Assembly: GCA_000949895.1 (NCBI GenBank)
Contig: JWIT01000004.1
Coordinates: 62,001 to 126,000 of the forward strand
Reading direction: 5' to 3'
Length of the DNA stretch: 64,000 nt
Source of the DNA: Agrobacterium arsenijevicii
Lineage (GTDB): Bacteria; Pseudomonadota; Alphaproteobacteria; Rhizobiales; Rhizobiaceae
In this document: positions 29,254 to 38,590 of the stretch, one piece after another
How positions within the stretch are numbered: the first letter of the stretch is position 1
Layout of the letters: each line of letters opens with the position of its first letter
Position numbers and translations under genes: made by a program
Notes under the pieces: model-generated
Seen by the model: only the letters and a program-made list of their open reading frames with translations
The model's database searches: none
What the model was told of the DNA's origin: nothing

Positions 29254-29733
29254 TTAGCGCATCAGCAGCGCCACGGCGTACATGCCGAGCGCGAAGACCG
29301 TATGGGCAACGAGGTTGAGAAGGCGGACCTTGGTGGGGTTCGGCGTCTTCGATGCCGCCCAGCCGATGCCAAGCCCCGGCTGCAACAGGAACCAGCCCGC
29401 GCCGACGGTGACGATGCCGATGATCCACGGTTGGATGAAGGACGGGTTGGAAAACCAAGCGGCCGGGACCACCAGCGCCAGAAGGACGCCATAGGCGATG
29501 CCGACGGCATAGTGCGAGACCCAGCCGAGCGCCAGTTCATGCTCGTAAGGCGCTGCTGTCGCGATACTGTCGTGAAATATCCTGCCCTTCGGCACATGCC
29601 AGAACCAGCGGCCGACGGGTGCCCAGTTCGGGGCGGACTGGCCGAAAAACCGGTGCAGCACAATCGCCCATATATCCATAAACACGGTGCCACCCACTCC
29701 CATGGCAATGCCGCGCCAAATCAAATCCAGCAT
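29254..29733 (-). CDS. DUF2938-family membrane protein
   Basis: A 159-residue membrane protein with about four helices and the characteristic DUF2938 features. These include GIAMGVGGTVFMDIWAIVLHRFFG at the N-terminus, the soluble loop PNWAPVGRWFWHVPKGRIFHDSIATAAPYEHELALGWVSHYAVGIAYG, and C-terminal PNPTKVRLLNLVAHTVFALGMYAVALL. The His and Asp residues in the loop are conserved in the family. Its function is not established. Convergent with the metallopeptidase gene and separate from the chemoreceptor gene downstream. ATG at 29733 is supported by a GGAGGGAT ribosome site. Confidence 0.85.
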   Translation of the reverse strand: MLDLIWRGIAMGVGGTVFMDIWAIVLHRFFGQSAPNWAPVGRWFWHVPKGRIFHDSIATAAPYEHELALGWVSHYAVGIAYGVLLALVVPAAWFSNPSFIQPWIIGIVTVGAGWFLLQPGLGIGWAASKTPNPTKVRLLNLVAHTVFALGMYAVALLMR

Positions 29734-29817
29734 AGATCCCTCCGCAAATCATGATCGATCAAGCTCTAGCGGATCGTGTCAGTGGCGTGAACAGGGTTTT
29801 TCGATTGCGAGGGGTGG

Positions 29818-29848
29818 ATAAGAAAAATGGCCGGATCGCTCCGGCCAT
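29818..29848 (-). terminator. Terminator-like hairpin downstream of the chemoreceptor gene
   Basis: Perfect stem ATGGCCGGA / TCCGGCCAT (29827-29848) around TCGC; the minus strand continues in TTTTTCTT. It is the distal member of a hairpin pair (see 29931-29957). Confidence 0.7.
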
Positions 29849-29872
29849 GAGAGAGGTTGAAACCTCTCCTCC

Positions 29873-29901
29873 GTCATCCTCGGGCCTGACGCGAGGATGA
29901 C
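29873..29901. repeat. Palindromic intergenic repeat, family 1, half copy
   Basis: GTCATCCTCG ... CGAGGATGAC in 29 bases, equal to one arm-pair of the family 1 repeat with the central part removed (ggcctgacg in the loop). Confidence 0.75.
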
Positions 29902-29930
29902 GTCGCGTGTGTAGAGACCTGGCCAATGCA

Positions 29931-29957
29931 GAGATGGCCGGGTCGCTCCGGCCAGCT
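29931..29957. repeat. Hairpin repeat paired with 29827-29848
   Basis: GAG-TGGCCGG / CCGGCCA-CTC with loop GTCGCT, 13 bases past the chemoreceptor stop. The core GGCCGG(A/G)TCGCTCCGGCC is the same as in the hairpin at 29827-29848, but there is no T tract here. Confidence 0.6.
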
Positions 29958-29969
29958 CTGTCCTTGCTA

Positions 29970-32060
29970 TTAAGCAGCACGCCCATATTCCGCCTGCCGC
30001 CGCGTTGCCGTGGCGAGCTGGAATTGTGCGAGCAGCTCGTTGAGCGCTGCCGCTTCCGAGGCAAGGCCGTGGCTTGCCGCCGTCTGTTCCTCGACCATGG
30101 CGGCATTCTGCTGCGTGCCCTGATCGATGGTGTTGATGGCGGTGTTGATTTCCTGAAGTCCGGTCGACTGTTCGCGCGATGACGTCACGATGGCGTCGAT
30201 ATGGCGGTTGATCTCCTGCACTTCGCGGACGATGGTTTCCAGCGCCTTGCCGGCATTGCCGACGAGATCGACGCCGGATTGCACCTGCGATGTCGAGGCA
30301 TTGATCAGCGTCTTGATCGCTTTGGCCGCATTGGCGGAGCGCTGGGCCAGTTCACGCACTTCCTGCGCGACGACGGCAAAACCCTTGCCCGCTTCACCGG
30401 CGCGGGCGGCTTCGACACCGGCGTTGAGCGCCAGAAGGTTGGTCTGGAAAGCGATTTCGTCGATCACGCCGATGATGTTGCCGATCTCCGACGACGATTT
30501 TTCGATGCCTTCCATGGCGCGAACGGCATCTTCGACGATGACGCCCGACTGTTCGGCATTGTTGCGTGCGCGCTCCACCAGACGACCCACTTCCTCGGCA
30601 CGGCGGGCGGAATCCTTGACCGTCGTGGTGATTTCCTCAAGCGCTGCCGCAGTCTCCTCCACGGAGGCCGCCTGCTGCTCGGTGCGCCGCGCCAGATCGT
30701 CGGCGGACTGGCGGATTTCTCCAGCACCGGCATCGATTGCCCGCGCGTTCTGGCCAACGTTGCTCAAGGCAGCATTCAGCTTGGCGACGGAATTGTTGAA
30801 ATCGTCGCGCAGGCGGTCGATGCGGGTCACGAAAGGCGTGTCGATACGGTAATTGAGATCGCCGTTCGAAAGATGCGCCAATCCCTTGGCAAGCGAATCG
30901 ACCGCGAACTGGATATCCGCTGCGTCTTTCGCCACCAGTCTTTCGCGGTCGTTGCGCTCCTGTTCGGAAAGCGTGCGGTTCTGTTCGGCATCGCCTTCGA
31001 GACGCAGGCGTTCCATAGCGTTCGATCTGAAAACGGCAACTGCTGCAGCCATCGAACCGATCTGGTCGCGGCGTTCCTGGCCGGGAATGGCGACATCGAG
31101 ATTTCCGGCGGCCAGGCCTTCCATGGCTGATGTCATCTGGGTGACGGGACGGACGATGAAGCGGGAAAGCACGGTTGCGAGCAGGCCGATCATGATCGCA
31201 GCGGCAAGGATCGTGGCGATGGTTGCCGCCAGCCGGAACTGGCCGATGGCACTATAGGCGACGTCGGAATCAACGACGAAACCGAGATACCAGTCGACCG
31301 AGGGCAGGCCGGCGACCGGAATGAAGCTGGTGATCTTGCCCTTGCCGTCGATCTCGGTTTGCGAAATCGCAGAGGAAATCGCCGGCGTATTGACCTTGAA
31401 GAGATCGGTCAGCGGCTTGTCGACGAATTTTGCATCCGGATGGATGAGTATCTTGCCGTCCTTGCTGACGAGGAAAGCGTATCCGTCCGTGCCGGCATCC
31501 ACCGCCTTAATCATCTCGACCAATGAAGCCAGCGAGAAGTCGCTGCCTGTGACACCCGCCAGCTTGCCGTTGACGGAAACGGGAATGGCGGCGGTGATGA
31601 CGAGGCCGCCGGTCGATGCGTCGTTGTAAGGTTCTGTCAGCACCGGCTTACCGGCCTTGACCGCGTCTTGATACCAGGGGCGCTTGCGCGGGTCATAACC
31701 TTCCGGCAGCGGCGTCTTAGGGAAAGTTGTGAAGCTGCCGCTTTCGGCATTGCCGAAATAGGTGGACATGAACTGTGCCGTCAGCACGTCGTTTTGCAGG
31801 AACTGCACCTTGGCGTCGTCATCGGGAAGCTTGGCGAGTGTCTTCGCCACCGTATCGGTCAGCATGACACGGCCGTTCAGCCAGTTGGCGATGCTTTGTG
31901 CGGCCTGCTTGCCGGAGGAATCGATATTTTCGGCCACGGCTTCCGTCGTTACCCGGTGCTGAAGGCTGTCGATGTAGAAAGAAAAGCCGGCAAAGGCGGC
32001 AACGACAAGTGAAGACGCCGCAAACAGAATGCGCGTCATGAGATTGGTTTTTTTGGGCAA
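29970..32060 (-). CDS. Methyl-accepting chemotaxis protein, dCache amino-acid type
   Basis: A 696-residue chemoreceptor. Transmembrane helix 1 is at about residues 10-31 and helix 2 at about 280-305, bracketing a periplasmic double-Cache domain. Then follow HAMP, a second HAMP-like segment and the MCP signalling domain with the hairpin tip [35 protein letters not shown]. The ligand site shows Tyr122, Arg127, Trp129, Tyr130, Tyr145, Asp147 and Asp174 in [17 protein letters not shown] and TGSDFSL. This is the spacing of the amino-acid-binding dCache_1AA motif of PctA-type receptors. The C-terminus lacks a clear NWETF pentapeptide. Confidence 0.93.
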   Translation of the reverse strand: MPKKTNLMTRILFAASSLVVAAFAGFSFYIDSLQHRVTTEAVAENIDSSGKQAAQSIANWLNGRVMLTDTVAKTLAKLPDDDAKVQFLQNDVLTAQFMSTYFGNAESGSFTTFPKTPLPEGYDPRKRPWYQDAVKAGKPVLTEPYNDASTGGLVITAAIPVSVNGKLAGVTGSDFSLASLVEMIKAVDAGTDGYAFLVSKDGKILIHPDAKFVDKPLTDLFKVNTPAISSAISQTEIDGKGKITSFIPVAGLPSVDWYLGFVVDSDVAYSAIGQFRLAATIATILAAAIMIGLLATVLSRFIVRPVTQMTSAMEGLAAGNLDVAIPGQERRDQIGSMAAAVAVFRSNAMERLRLEGDAEQNRTLSEQERNDRERLVAKDAADIQFAVDSLAKGLAHLSNGDLNYRIDTPFVTRIDRLRDDFNNSVAKLNAALSNVGQNARAIDAGAGEIRQSADDLARRTEQQAASVEETAAALEEITTTVKDSARRAEEVGRLVERARNNAEQSGVIVEDAVRAMEGIEKSSSEIGNIIGVIDEIAFQTNLLALNAGVEAARAGEAGKGFAVVAQEVRELAQRSANAAKAIKTLINASTSQVQSGVDLVGNAGKALETIVREVQEINRHIDAIVTSSREQSTGLQEINTAINTIDQGTQQNAAMVEEQTAASHGLASEAAALNELLAQFQLATATRRQAEYGRAA

Positions 32061-32388
32061 GCTACACGTCCTTGAATCCGGGTGAGCCCATTCGGCTCAT
32101 CTTGGAAAGTGGTGGGAAAGACATGCCTCAATGGCGGGAATATTCTGCGTCATGCAGCTTATGGTTTGAAAGAACTACGTGATATTCTAATGGGTAAAGT
32201 GAAATGGTAAACTTCGGCTAAATTTGTTTTTTGTCATGCCGTTTCAGCCGATGTGGCTCCAAGTTGCCGTTCTGCGTAAATTTTGATCATTGATCCGCAA
32301 AGGTTGCGTGCAGGAGGGGAATATTTTATTCATCACCTGCTGCCGTTGCGCAATTCGCGGGCAACGGCCAAGATTCAGGTGAATTACA
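32061..32388. other. Divergent intergenic region, chemoreceptor / MATE pump
   Basis: 328 bases between the divergent starts. It presumably holds both promoters, with AT-rich patches near 32150-32240, but I could not identify convincing -35/-10 pairs, operators or RNA structures. Short frames in it have no coding character. Confidence 0.5.
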
Positions 32389-33786
32389 ATGTCTTCGTCG
32401 GTTGTTGCAGGAACCGTTCCCTCCGGATCGGGGTCGTGGTTTTCGCATTTCAAGGCTACGCTTGCTCTCGGAATTCCACTCATCGGTGCGCAGCTCGCAC
32501 AGCTTGGCATCCACACGACCGACATGGTCATCGTCGGCCAGCTAGGAGCGGAAAAGCTGGCGGCCATGGTGTTGGCCGGGCAGTTCTTTTTCGTCGTCTT
32601 CATTTTCGGCTCGGGATTTTCCGTGGCCGTGGTGCCAATGGTGGCGCAGGCCTACGGGCAGGGGGATGCCACGGCTGCCCGCCGCTCGCTGCGCATGGGC
32701 ATGTGGGTGGCGATCGCCTACTGGCTGCTCGCCCTGCCGATTTTCTTCAATGCCGAGCGCATTCTTGTCTATCTCGGGCAAAACCCCGATGTCGCGGCAC
32801 TGACCGGCCACTATCTCGCCATCGCCAAGTTCGGCCTGTTGCCGGCGCTGCTTTTTTACGTGCTGCGCGGGCTTGTCAGCGCCATCGGCCGTGCGGGCAT
32901 CATTCTTTATGTCACCATCATCATGCTGGTGATGAACGGTATCATGGCCTATGCGCTGGTATTCGGCCATTTCGGCTTGCCGGTGATGGGCATGAACGGC
33001 GCGGCCGTTGTTGCCGTCATCGTCAATACTTTCAGCTTCATCTTCATCGTCGCTTATGTGCAGACGCGTGAGGAGACGAAGAAATATGAGCTGTTCGTGC
33101 GCTTCTGGCGGCCGGACTGGCATGCGCTCTTCGAAGTGCTGCGCCTTGGCCTGCCGATCAGCGTCACCATCCTTGCCGAAGTGACGCTGTTTGCCGCCGC
33201 CTCGATTCTGATGGGCCAGATCGGCACCGTGCAGCTGGCGGCGCACGGCATCGCGTTGCAGCTTGCATCCATCGCCTTCATGATCCCGCTCGGTTTGTCG
33301 CAGGCGGCAACCGTTCGCGTGGGAATAGCGCGCGGTCAGGGTGATTTCAAAAACCTCATTCGCGCGTCCATCATGATTTACGCGATCGCCTGCGGCATCG
33401 CGATTTGCGGCGGCATCCTGTTTGCGGCTGTTCCGGAATTTCTGGCGAGCTGGTTCCTTGACGCAAAGTTGCCGGAAGCCACGGAAGTGCTTGCCTATGC
33501 CAGCAGCCTCGTGGTGATTGCCGGTATTTTCCAGCTGGTCGACGGCATTCAGGCCGTGACGGCAGGCTTGCTGCGCGGATTGAAGGATGCGCGCATTCCG
33601 GCGATGTTGGCGCTCATTTCCTATTGGCCTATCGGGCTGGCGCTTGCCTGGACCATGGCCTTTCCGCTCGGTTTTGGCGGGCGCGGGGTCTGGTTCGGTT
33701 TCGTGATCGGTCTTTCGACGGCGGCCGTTCTCTTGACCGTGCGTTTCGTCATTCTGGTGAAGCGCGAAATGCAAACGGCCCGCTAA
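32389..33786 (+). CDS. MATE-family multidrug efflux pump
   Basis: A 465-residue inner-membrane protein with twelve helices in two homologous halves, the NorM-type cation/drug antiporter layout. Typical features are LALGIPLIGAQLAQLGIHTTDMVIVGQLGAEKLAAMVLAGQFF at the first helices, PMVAQAYGQGD after helix two, and in the second half LPISVTILAEVTLFAAASILMGQIG with IPLGLSQAATVRVGIARGQGD. It should export cationic compounds in exchange for Na+ or H+. ATG at 32389 precedes SSVVAGTVPSGSG. The stop codon falls inside the terminator hairpin. Convergent with carA. Confidence 0.92.
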   Translation: MSSSVVAGTVPSGSGSWFSHFKATLALGIPLIGAQLAQLGIHTTDMVIVGQLGAEKLAAMVLAGQFFFVVFIFGSGFSVAVVPMVAQAYGQGDATAARRSLRMGMWVAIAYWLLALPIFFNAERILVYLGQNPDVAALTGHYLAIAKFGLLPALLFYVLRGLVSAIGRAGIILYVTIIMLVMNGIMAYALVFGHFGLPVMGMNGAAVVAVIVNTFSFIFIVAYVQTREETKKYELFVRFWRPDWHALFEVLRLGLPISVTILAEVTLFAAASILMGQIGTVQLAAHGIALQLASIAFMIPLGLSQAATVRVGIARGQGDFKNLIRASIMIYAIACGIAICGGILFAAVPEFLASWFLDAKLPEATEVLAYASSLVVIAGIFQLVDGIQAVTAGLLRGLKDARIPAMLALISYWPIGLALAWTMAFPLGFGGRGVWFGFVIGLSTAAVLLTVRFVILVKREMQTAR

Positions 33787-33806
33787 AAGCGGGCCGTATA
33801 TTTTTC
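33775..33806 (+). terminator. Terminator overlapping the MATE stop codon
   Basis: ACGGCCCGC / GCGGGCCGT (33775-33797) with TAAAA loop, then TATATTTTT. The loop contains the MATE stop codon TAA. It separates the gene from convergent carA. Confidence 0.85.
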
Positions 33807-33825
33807 ATGGATTTCTGAAGGTCTA

Positions 33826-35031
33826 TCAGCGCTCGGCGAGCGCTGCCTCACCTTGTCTCTCGCGCAGCAGGTTGACGAAGCGGCGGAAGAGATAATGGCT
33901 GTCCTGCGGGCCGGGCGATGCTTCCGGGTGATGCTGGACGGAGAAGACCGGCTTGCCGACGATGCGCAGGCCGCAATTGGTGCCGTCGAACAGCGACGTG
34001 TGGGTTTCCTCGACACCATCAGGCAGCGACTTGGCGTCAACCGCAAAACCGTGGTTCATGGACACGATTTCCACCTTGCCTGTCGTGAAGTCCTTGACCG
34101 GATGGTTGGCGCCGTGGTGGCCCTGGTGCATCTTTTCAGTCTTGGCGCCGACGGCAAGGCCGAGCATCTGGTGGCCGAGGCAGATGCCGAAGATCGGCAG
34201 GTCGCTTGCGATGAGGTTCTGGATGACCGGCACGGCATATTCGCCTGTTGCGGCCGGGTCTCCGGGACCGTTGGACAGGAACACGCCGTCCGGCTTCAGC
34301 GCCAGAATGTCTTCGGCTGAAGTCTGGGCCGGAACCACCGTGACCTTGCAATCGAGACCGGCGAAGAGGCGCAGGATGTTGCGCTTGACGCCGAAATCCA
34401 CGCAGACGACATGGTACTTGGCGTCAGCTTCGTTAAGCGTGCCATAACCCTCGTTCCATACCCACGGCGTTTCCGTCCAGGTGGAGGATTGGCCGGATGT
34501 GGCTTCGATGGCAAGGTCGAGGCCGACGAGACCGCTCCATGCCTTTGCTTCCGCCTTCAGCGCTTCGATGTCGAACACGCCGTTCGGATCATGGGCGATG
34601 ACCGCGTTCGGCGCGCCGTTTTCGCGGATCCATGCCGTCAGCGCGCGCGTGTCGATGCCGCAAAGGCCGATGACGCCACGGGCCTTCAGCCAGGCGTCCA
34701 GATGCTTGGCGGCGCGGAAGTTCGAAGGGTCGGTGATATCCGCCTTGAAGATGACGCCGACGGCGCCGCGGCGGGCGGCGGGTGTCAGGTCTTCGATGTC
34801 TTCCTCATTGGTGCCGACATTGCCGATGTGCGGGAAGGTGAAGGTGACGATCTGGCCGAGATAGGAAGGATCGGTCAGGATTTCTTCGTAACCGGTGAGC
34901 GCCGTGTTGAAGCAGACTTCGGCCTGTACCTTGCCGGTTGCGCCGATGCCTGTTCCCTCGATCACTGTGCCATCGGCAAGAACAAGCATTGCGGTCGGTT
35001 TGCGGGTAGTCCAGGGCGCTGTCTCGGTCAT
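33826..35031 (-). CDS. carA: Carbamoyl-phosphate synthase small subunit
   Basis: A 401-residue glutamine amidotransferase subunit that supplies ammonia to CarB for arginine and pyrimidine synthesis. The N-terminal CPSase small-chain domain starts AMLVLADGTVIEGTGIGATGKVQAEVCFNTALTGYEEILTDPSY. The class I GATase domain has the nucleophile elbow FGICLGHQMLGLAVGAKT and the C-terminal FSVQHHPEASPGPQDSHYLF with the catalytic His and Glu. I chose ATG at 35031 (MTETAPWTT), with GAACGAGA upstream, over the longer frame to 35091. It lies apart from carB, as in other rhizobia. Confidence 0.96.
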   Translation of the reverse strand: MTETAPWTTRKPTAMLVLADGTVIEGTGIGATGKVQAEVCFNTALTGYEEILTDPSYLGQIVTFTFPHIGNVGTNEEDIEDLTPAARRGAVGVIFKADITDPSNFRAAKHLDAWLKARGVIGLCGIDTRALTAWIRENGAPNAVIAHDPNGVFDIEALKAEAKAWSGLVGLDLAIEATSGQSSTWTETPWVWNEGYGTLNEADAKYHVVCVDFGVKRNILRLFAGLDCKVTVVPAQTSAEDILALKPDGVFLSNGPGDPAATGEYAVPVIQNLIASDLPIFGICLGHQMLGLAVGAKTEKMHQGHHGANHPVKDFTTGKVEIVSMNHGFAVDAKSLPDGVEETHTSLFDGTNCGLRIVGKPVFSVQHHPEASPGPQDSHYLFRRFVNLLRERQGEAALAER

Positions 35032-35366
35032 CTCGTTCCGTTTCTGCCGCTTCGCACCCCGCCTCTTGAAAGGCAGGGGGAGAGGGGCCATTTTTTGTGC
35101 AGGCTTCGTGACATAAAGGGACGCGCGAAAAACTCGCGTTCCGACCCTTCGTTAAAATCTCGTGCAGGTGCCGGAAAATAACGAAAGCTGCTTAAGCGGT
35201 CAACCGCAGGCTCAAGATTTACGCGGAATTAAACCTTCGCACATTCAAGGGCTTATGCATTTGATTTGCTTGAGCGGGTTTGCTCGGTTATGTCGTTTCG
35301 AAAAATAAGGTGGAAAGTTTCCGTGTTGATAAGCCTCGGAATGCACTTTCCCAAGGAGAAGAAGAA
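35032..35366. other. Divergent intergenic region, carA / YqeY
   Basis: 335 bases containing the two divergent promoters. I see no arginine or pyrimidine leader peptide on the carA side, no strong hairpin and no convincing riboswitch fold. Confidence 0.5.
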
Positions 35367-35819
35367 ATGATGCGCGACACGTTCGCTAATACTTTGAAAG
35401 ACGCGCTGAAGGCTCGTGACGCCCGGCGTACATCGACCGTGCGTCTCATCCAGGCGGCCATCAAGGATCGCGATATCGCCAATCGCGGCGTGGGCAAGGA
35501 CCCCGTCAGCGATGAAGATATCATGCAGATCCTGACCAAGATGGTGAAGCAGCGGGAAGAGTCCGCCAGCATCTATGAGGGTGCCAGCCGTCCCGAGCTT
35601 GCCGCACAGGAGCGCGAGGAAATCGTCATCATCAAGGAGTTCATGCCGGAAGAGATCCCGGCTGAGAAGGTGCGCGAATTGTGCCAGGCCGTCATCACCG
35701 AGACCGGCGCCTCCGGCCTGCGTGACATGGGCAAGTGCATGAATGCTCTGAAGGAACGTTATCCCGGCCAGATCGACTTCGCGAAAGCTTCCGGCGTCGT
35801 CAAGGATTTGCTGAAGTAG
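35367..35819 (+). CDS. GatB/YqeY domain protein
   Basis: A 150-residue YqeY-family protein: LKDALKARDARRTSTVRLIQAAIKDRDIA, then VSDEDIMQILTKMVKQREESASIYEGASRPELAAQEREEIVIIKEFMPEE and the C-terminal helical GatB-like part TGASGLRDMGKCMNALKERYPGQIDFAKASGVVKDLLK. YqeY resembles the C-terminal tRNA-recruiting domain of GatB but works alone; its role is not settled, though it is often near dnaG and rpoD, as here. ATG at 35367 follows AAGGAGAAG; the second ATG at 35370 would serve equally. A terminator follows. Confidence 0.93.
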   Translation: MMRDTFANTLKDALKARDARRTSTVRLIQAAIKDRDIANRGVGKDPVSDEDIMQILTKMVKQREESASIYEGASRPELAAQEREEIVIIKEFMPEEIPAEKVRELCQAVITETGASGLRDMGKCMNALKERYPGQIDFAKASGVVKDLLK

Positions 35820-36204
35820 GTTTTCGTCAGTTCAGAAAAAGTAAAGGCAGGGTAGCCGTGGCTACCCTGCCTTTTTGCTGCCGACGAAGGCGCATTTCGG
35901 CGGATCAAAATGCGTTCACGCGCAGGCTTTTTTTCGGGGGACGGGCCTGCGGGCGTCAGCAGCTTTATGGGAATGCTCAAGCGCTGCCTTTAAATATGTT
36001 TTATATCGCTGCGATGGGCGGCTCAAATTACAAAAACATAATTCTTTGTGATGTTGCGCTGCCATAAATTTGCCCGAAGCGGGCGGCAGTGGCGGCGCAA
36101 ATTTTAGCGCCATGGCCTGTGAATATCGGGTATTGCGGTTCTTAGGGTTTGGTGCTGAGGCCTTTCTGCGCTTATATGAAAGACTGGCCTCGAACAGGTA
36201 ACCC
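35820..36204. other. Intergenic region upstream of dnaG
   Basis: 385 bases. The first part holds the YqeY terminator (35843-35876). The remainder, about 35880-36204, should include the dnaG promoter and leader; the segment near 36000-36070 is AT-rich. Minus-strand frames here overlap dnaG in antisense and have no coding features. Confidence 0.5.
35843..35876 (+). terminator. Terminator of the YqeY gene
   Basis: AAAGGCAGGGTAGCC / GGCTACCCTGCCTTT stem with a very small loop at 35843-35875, then T residues. A 15-bp nearly perfect stem. Confidence 0.9.
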
Positions 36205-38196
36205 ATGCGCTTTTCCAATTCTTTTCTCGATGAGATACGCGACCGCGTGAACATCTCCGATGTGATCGGCCGACGTGTGTCCTGGGATAAGAAGAAGACC
36301 AACACACCGCGGGGCGACTATTGGGCCTGCTGCCCGTTCCATGGCGAAAAAAGCCCGAGTTTTCATTGCGAAGACCGCAAGGGGCGATACCATTGTTTCG
36401 GTTGCGGCGTTTCCGGCGATCATTTCCGGTTTCTGACCGACCTTGAAGGCCTGAGTTTTCCCGAGGCCGTGCAGCAGATTGCCGATATGGCCGGCATCTC
36501 CATGCCGCAGCCCGATCCGCAGGCTGAGAAGCGCGAGCGCGAGCGCACTTCGTTGCAGGACGTCATGGAAATGGCGACGCTGTTCTTTCAGGACCAGTTG
36601 CAGACGGCGCTTGGTGCGCGGGCGCGGGCCTATCTGCGCGATCGCGGGCTGACCGGGCGCACCATCGAGACGTTCAGGCTCGGTTTTGCGCCTGATAGCC
36701 GCAATGCGCTGAAGGAGCATCTGGCGAGCAAGGGTGTGGCGCGCGAACAGATGGAAGCCTGCGGGCTGGTGGTGCATGAAAACGTGCCGGTCTCCTATGA
36801 CCGGTTCCGCGACCGCATCATGTTCCCGATCCTGTCGTCGCGCGAAAAGGTGATCGCTTTCGGCGGCCGCGCCATGGCGGCGGATGCGGTGGCCAAATAT
36901 CTGAACTCCAACGAAACAGAGCTTTTTCACAAGGGCAACGTTCTCTACAATTTCGCCCGCGCGCGGCGTGCCTCGCAGGCTTCCGGCGGCACTGTCATCG
37001 CCGTTGAAGGTTATATGGATGTCATCGCCCTCTATCAGGCGGGTGTCGAAAATGCGGTGGCGCCGCTTGGTACGGCGCTGACGGAAAGCCAGCTCGACCT
37101 GTTGTGGAAAATGTCACCGCAGCCGGTCCTCTGCTTTGATGGTGACGGTGCGGGCATTCGCGCCGCCAACCGTGCGGCCGATCTGGCCTTGCCGCATATC
37201 AAGCCTGATCGTTCCGTCAGCTTTGCGCTTTTGCCTGACGGCAAGGACCCTGATGATCTCGTGCGGCTGGAGGGGCGTGCGCCGTTCGACCGGGTGCTGT
37301 CCGAGGCAAAGCCGCTGGCCGCGATGATCTGGAGCCGCGAGACGTCGTCGGTTACATTCGACACGCCGGAAAAGCGTGCCCAGCTTGAAAGCCGTCTACG
37401 GCAGATCGTTGCCGTGATCGGCGACGAGGCGGTACGGCGTTTTTACCAGCAGGATATGCGCGACAGGCTGAACGCCTTCTTCCAGCCGCGTTTTCAGCAG
37501 GGTGGATCGCAGGGCGGAAATTTCCGCCGCGATGGCGGGCAGGGGAACGGGAACGGTCGCGGGTTCCAGCGAAACGCTCCCGGACGCGGTGGCGCCATGG
37601 CCGCGCCGGCCAGCAATATTTCCGACCGGCTGGCGCAATCCGGCCTGGTCAGGGGCTATCAGACCAAACCGTCGCTCAGGGAAAGCGTTCTTGCGATCAC
37701 CATCGTCAACCACCCCGAGCTCCTGCTCGAGGAATATGACGAGATTGCCGCGATCGATTACGAGAACCGCGATCTGCAACGCCTATGGTCGACGGTGCTG
37801 ACCTTTGCTGCGGAAAGTGCGGCCGAGATTTCGCGGGCAGGGCTGATTGAGCGCCTGTCGCAGCAGGGTTTTGAGGTGCTATTGAAAACCATGGACCAGC
37901 AGGTGCGCAATGCGCGCCTGTGGACGGCCACCGAACAGGCGGCGCTGGAAGATGCGCGTGAGGGTTATGTGCAGGCGCTTTCCCTGCATAAAAGGACGAA
38001 ATCCCTGCTTTGGCAGAAACGCGAACTGGAGCGGGAAATCGGCGAGGCAACGGACAACGAACGCGGCACGCTTCTGGTGCGGGCGCTGGCCGAAGTTCAG
38101 CTGGAAATCGGCCGTATGGAAAATCAGGAAGCGATCATCGACGGTTTCGGGGTCATGTCCGGACGTGTGAAGGGGCCGGCCGTCGGTCACGGCTAA
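36205..38196 (+). CDS. dnaG: DNA primase
   Basis: A 663-residue replicative primase that lays RNA primers on the lagging strand. The N-terminal CHC2 zinc finger uses Cys43, His46, Cys64 and Cys67 (CCPFHGEKSPSFHC and YHCFGCG). The catalytic Toprim core includes VIAVEGYMDVIALYQAG and LCFDGDGAGIRAANRAADLALP. The C-terminal DnaB-binding region follows a Gly/Asn/Arg-rich linker (residues about 435-465, GGSQGGNFRRDGGQGNGNG). ATG at 36205. It is followed after 394 bases by rpoD, the conserved primase-sigma arrangement. Confidence 0.97.
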   Translation: MRFSNSFLDEIRDRVNISDVIGRRVSWDKKKTNTPRGDYWACCPFHGEKSPSFHCEDRKGRYHCFGCGVSGDHFRFLTDLEGLSFPEAVQQIADMAGISMPQPDPQAEKRERERTSLQDVMEMATLFFQDQLQTALGARARAYLRDRGLTGRTIETFRLGFAPDSRNALKEHLASKGVAREQMEACGLVVHENVPVSYDRFRDRIMFPILSSREKVIAFGGRAMAADAVAKYLNSNETELFHKGNVLYNFARARRASQASGGTVIAVEGYMDVIALYQAGVENAVAPLGTALTESQLDLLWKMSPQPVLCFDGDGAGIRAANRAADLALPHIKPDRSVSFALLPDGKDPDDLVRLEGRAPFDRVLSEAKPLAAMIWSRETSSVTFDTPEKRAQLESRLRQIVAVIGDEAVRRFYQQDMRDRLNAFFQPRFQQGGSQGGNFRRDGGQGNGNGRGFQRNAPGRGGAMAAPASNISDRLAQSGLVRGYQTKPSLRESVLAITIVNHPELLLEEYDEIAAIDYENRDLQRLWSTVLTFAAESAAEISRAGLIERLSQQGFEVLLKTMDQQVRNARLWTATEQAALEDAREGYVQALSLHKRTKSLLWQKRELEREIGEATDNERGTLLVRALAEVQLEIGRMENQEAIIDGFGVMSGRVKGPAVGHG

Positions 38197-38590
38197 GGGC
38201 TGCGGCCAAGAATAGAAAGACGTGTGGGGTTGCCTTTTGCTGCAAGCGTCCTAAATAGGGGGTAGTCTGGTGATAACTCGCAAAATGCGGCCTTTTTTAA
38301 GAGTTTCTGTGGCTGTCTCGCCCTCAAAGGCTTGACGGGGCGGGAAATAGCGGGAATCACCATTTCAGGAATAGTAAGGTGGAATGAGCCTTGGCGGATA
38401 GAAATTGCATGAGCAAGCATTTCCGGGTGCACTGTCTTTGCATTCTGCCTGAGGCTGCCGTGGTTAATCGGCAATTAAAGATCACTCCGTTAGGTGTCTG
38501 ACAGTGATTCGCTGTTATCAGCCGGATGCTCGCAAGGCGGACGGCGATGCGGCGGAACAGGTGTTAGCGTCAGGGAAAGCGACGAGATAG
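38197..38590. other. Intergenic region upstream of rpoD
   Basis: 394 bases between dnaG and rpoD. It presumably carries the rpoD promoter or promoters; a CTTGAC at about 38329 could be a -35 element, but no well-spaced -10 box stands out. No terminator for dnaG is visible, so read-through into rpoD is possible. No RNA gene recognised. Confidence 0.5.

Noticed and set aside
32542-33774. 410-codon minus-strand frame opposite the MATE gene
   Set aside because: Hydrophilic His/Glu-rich shadow of a membrane-protein gene.
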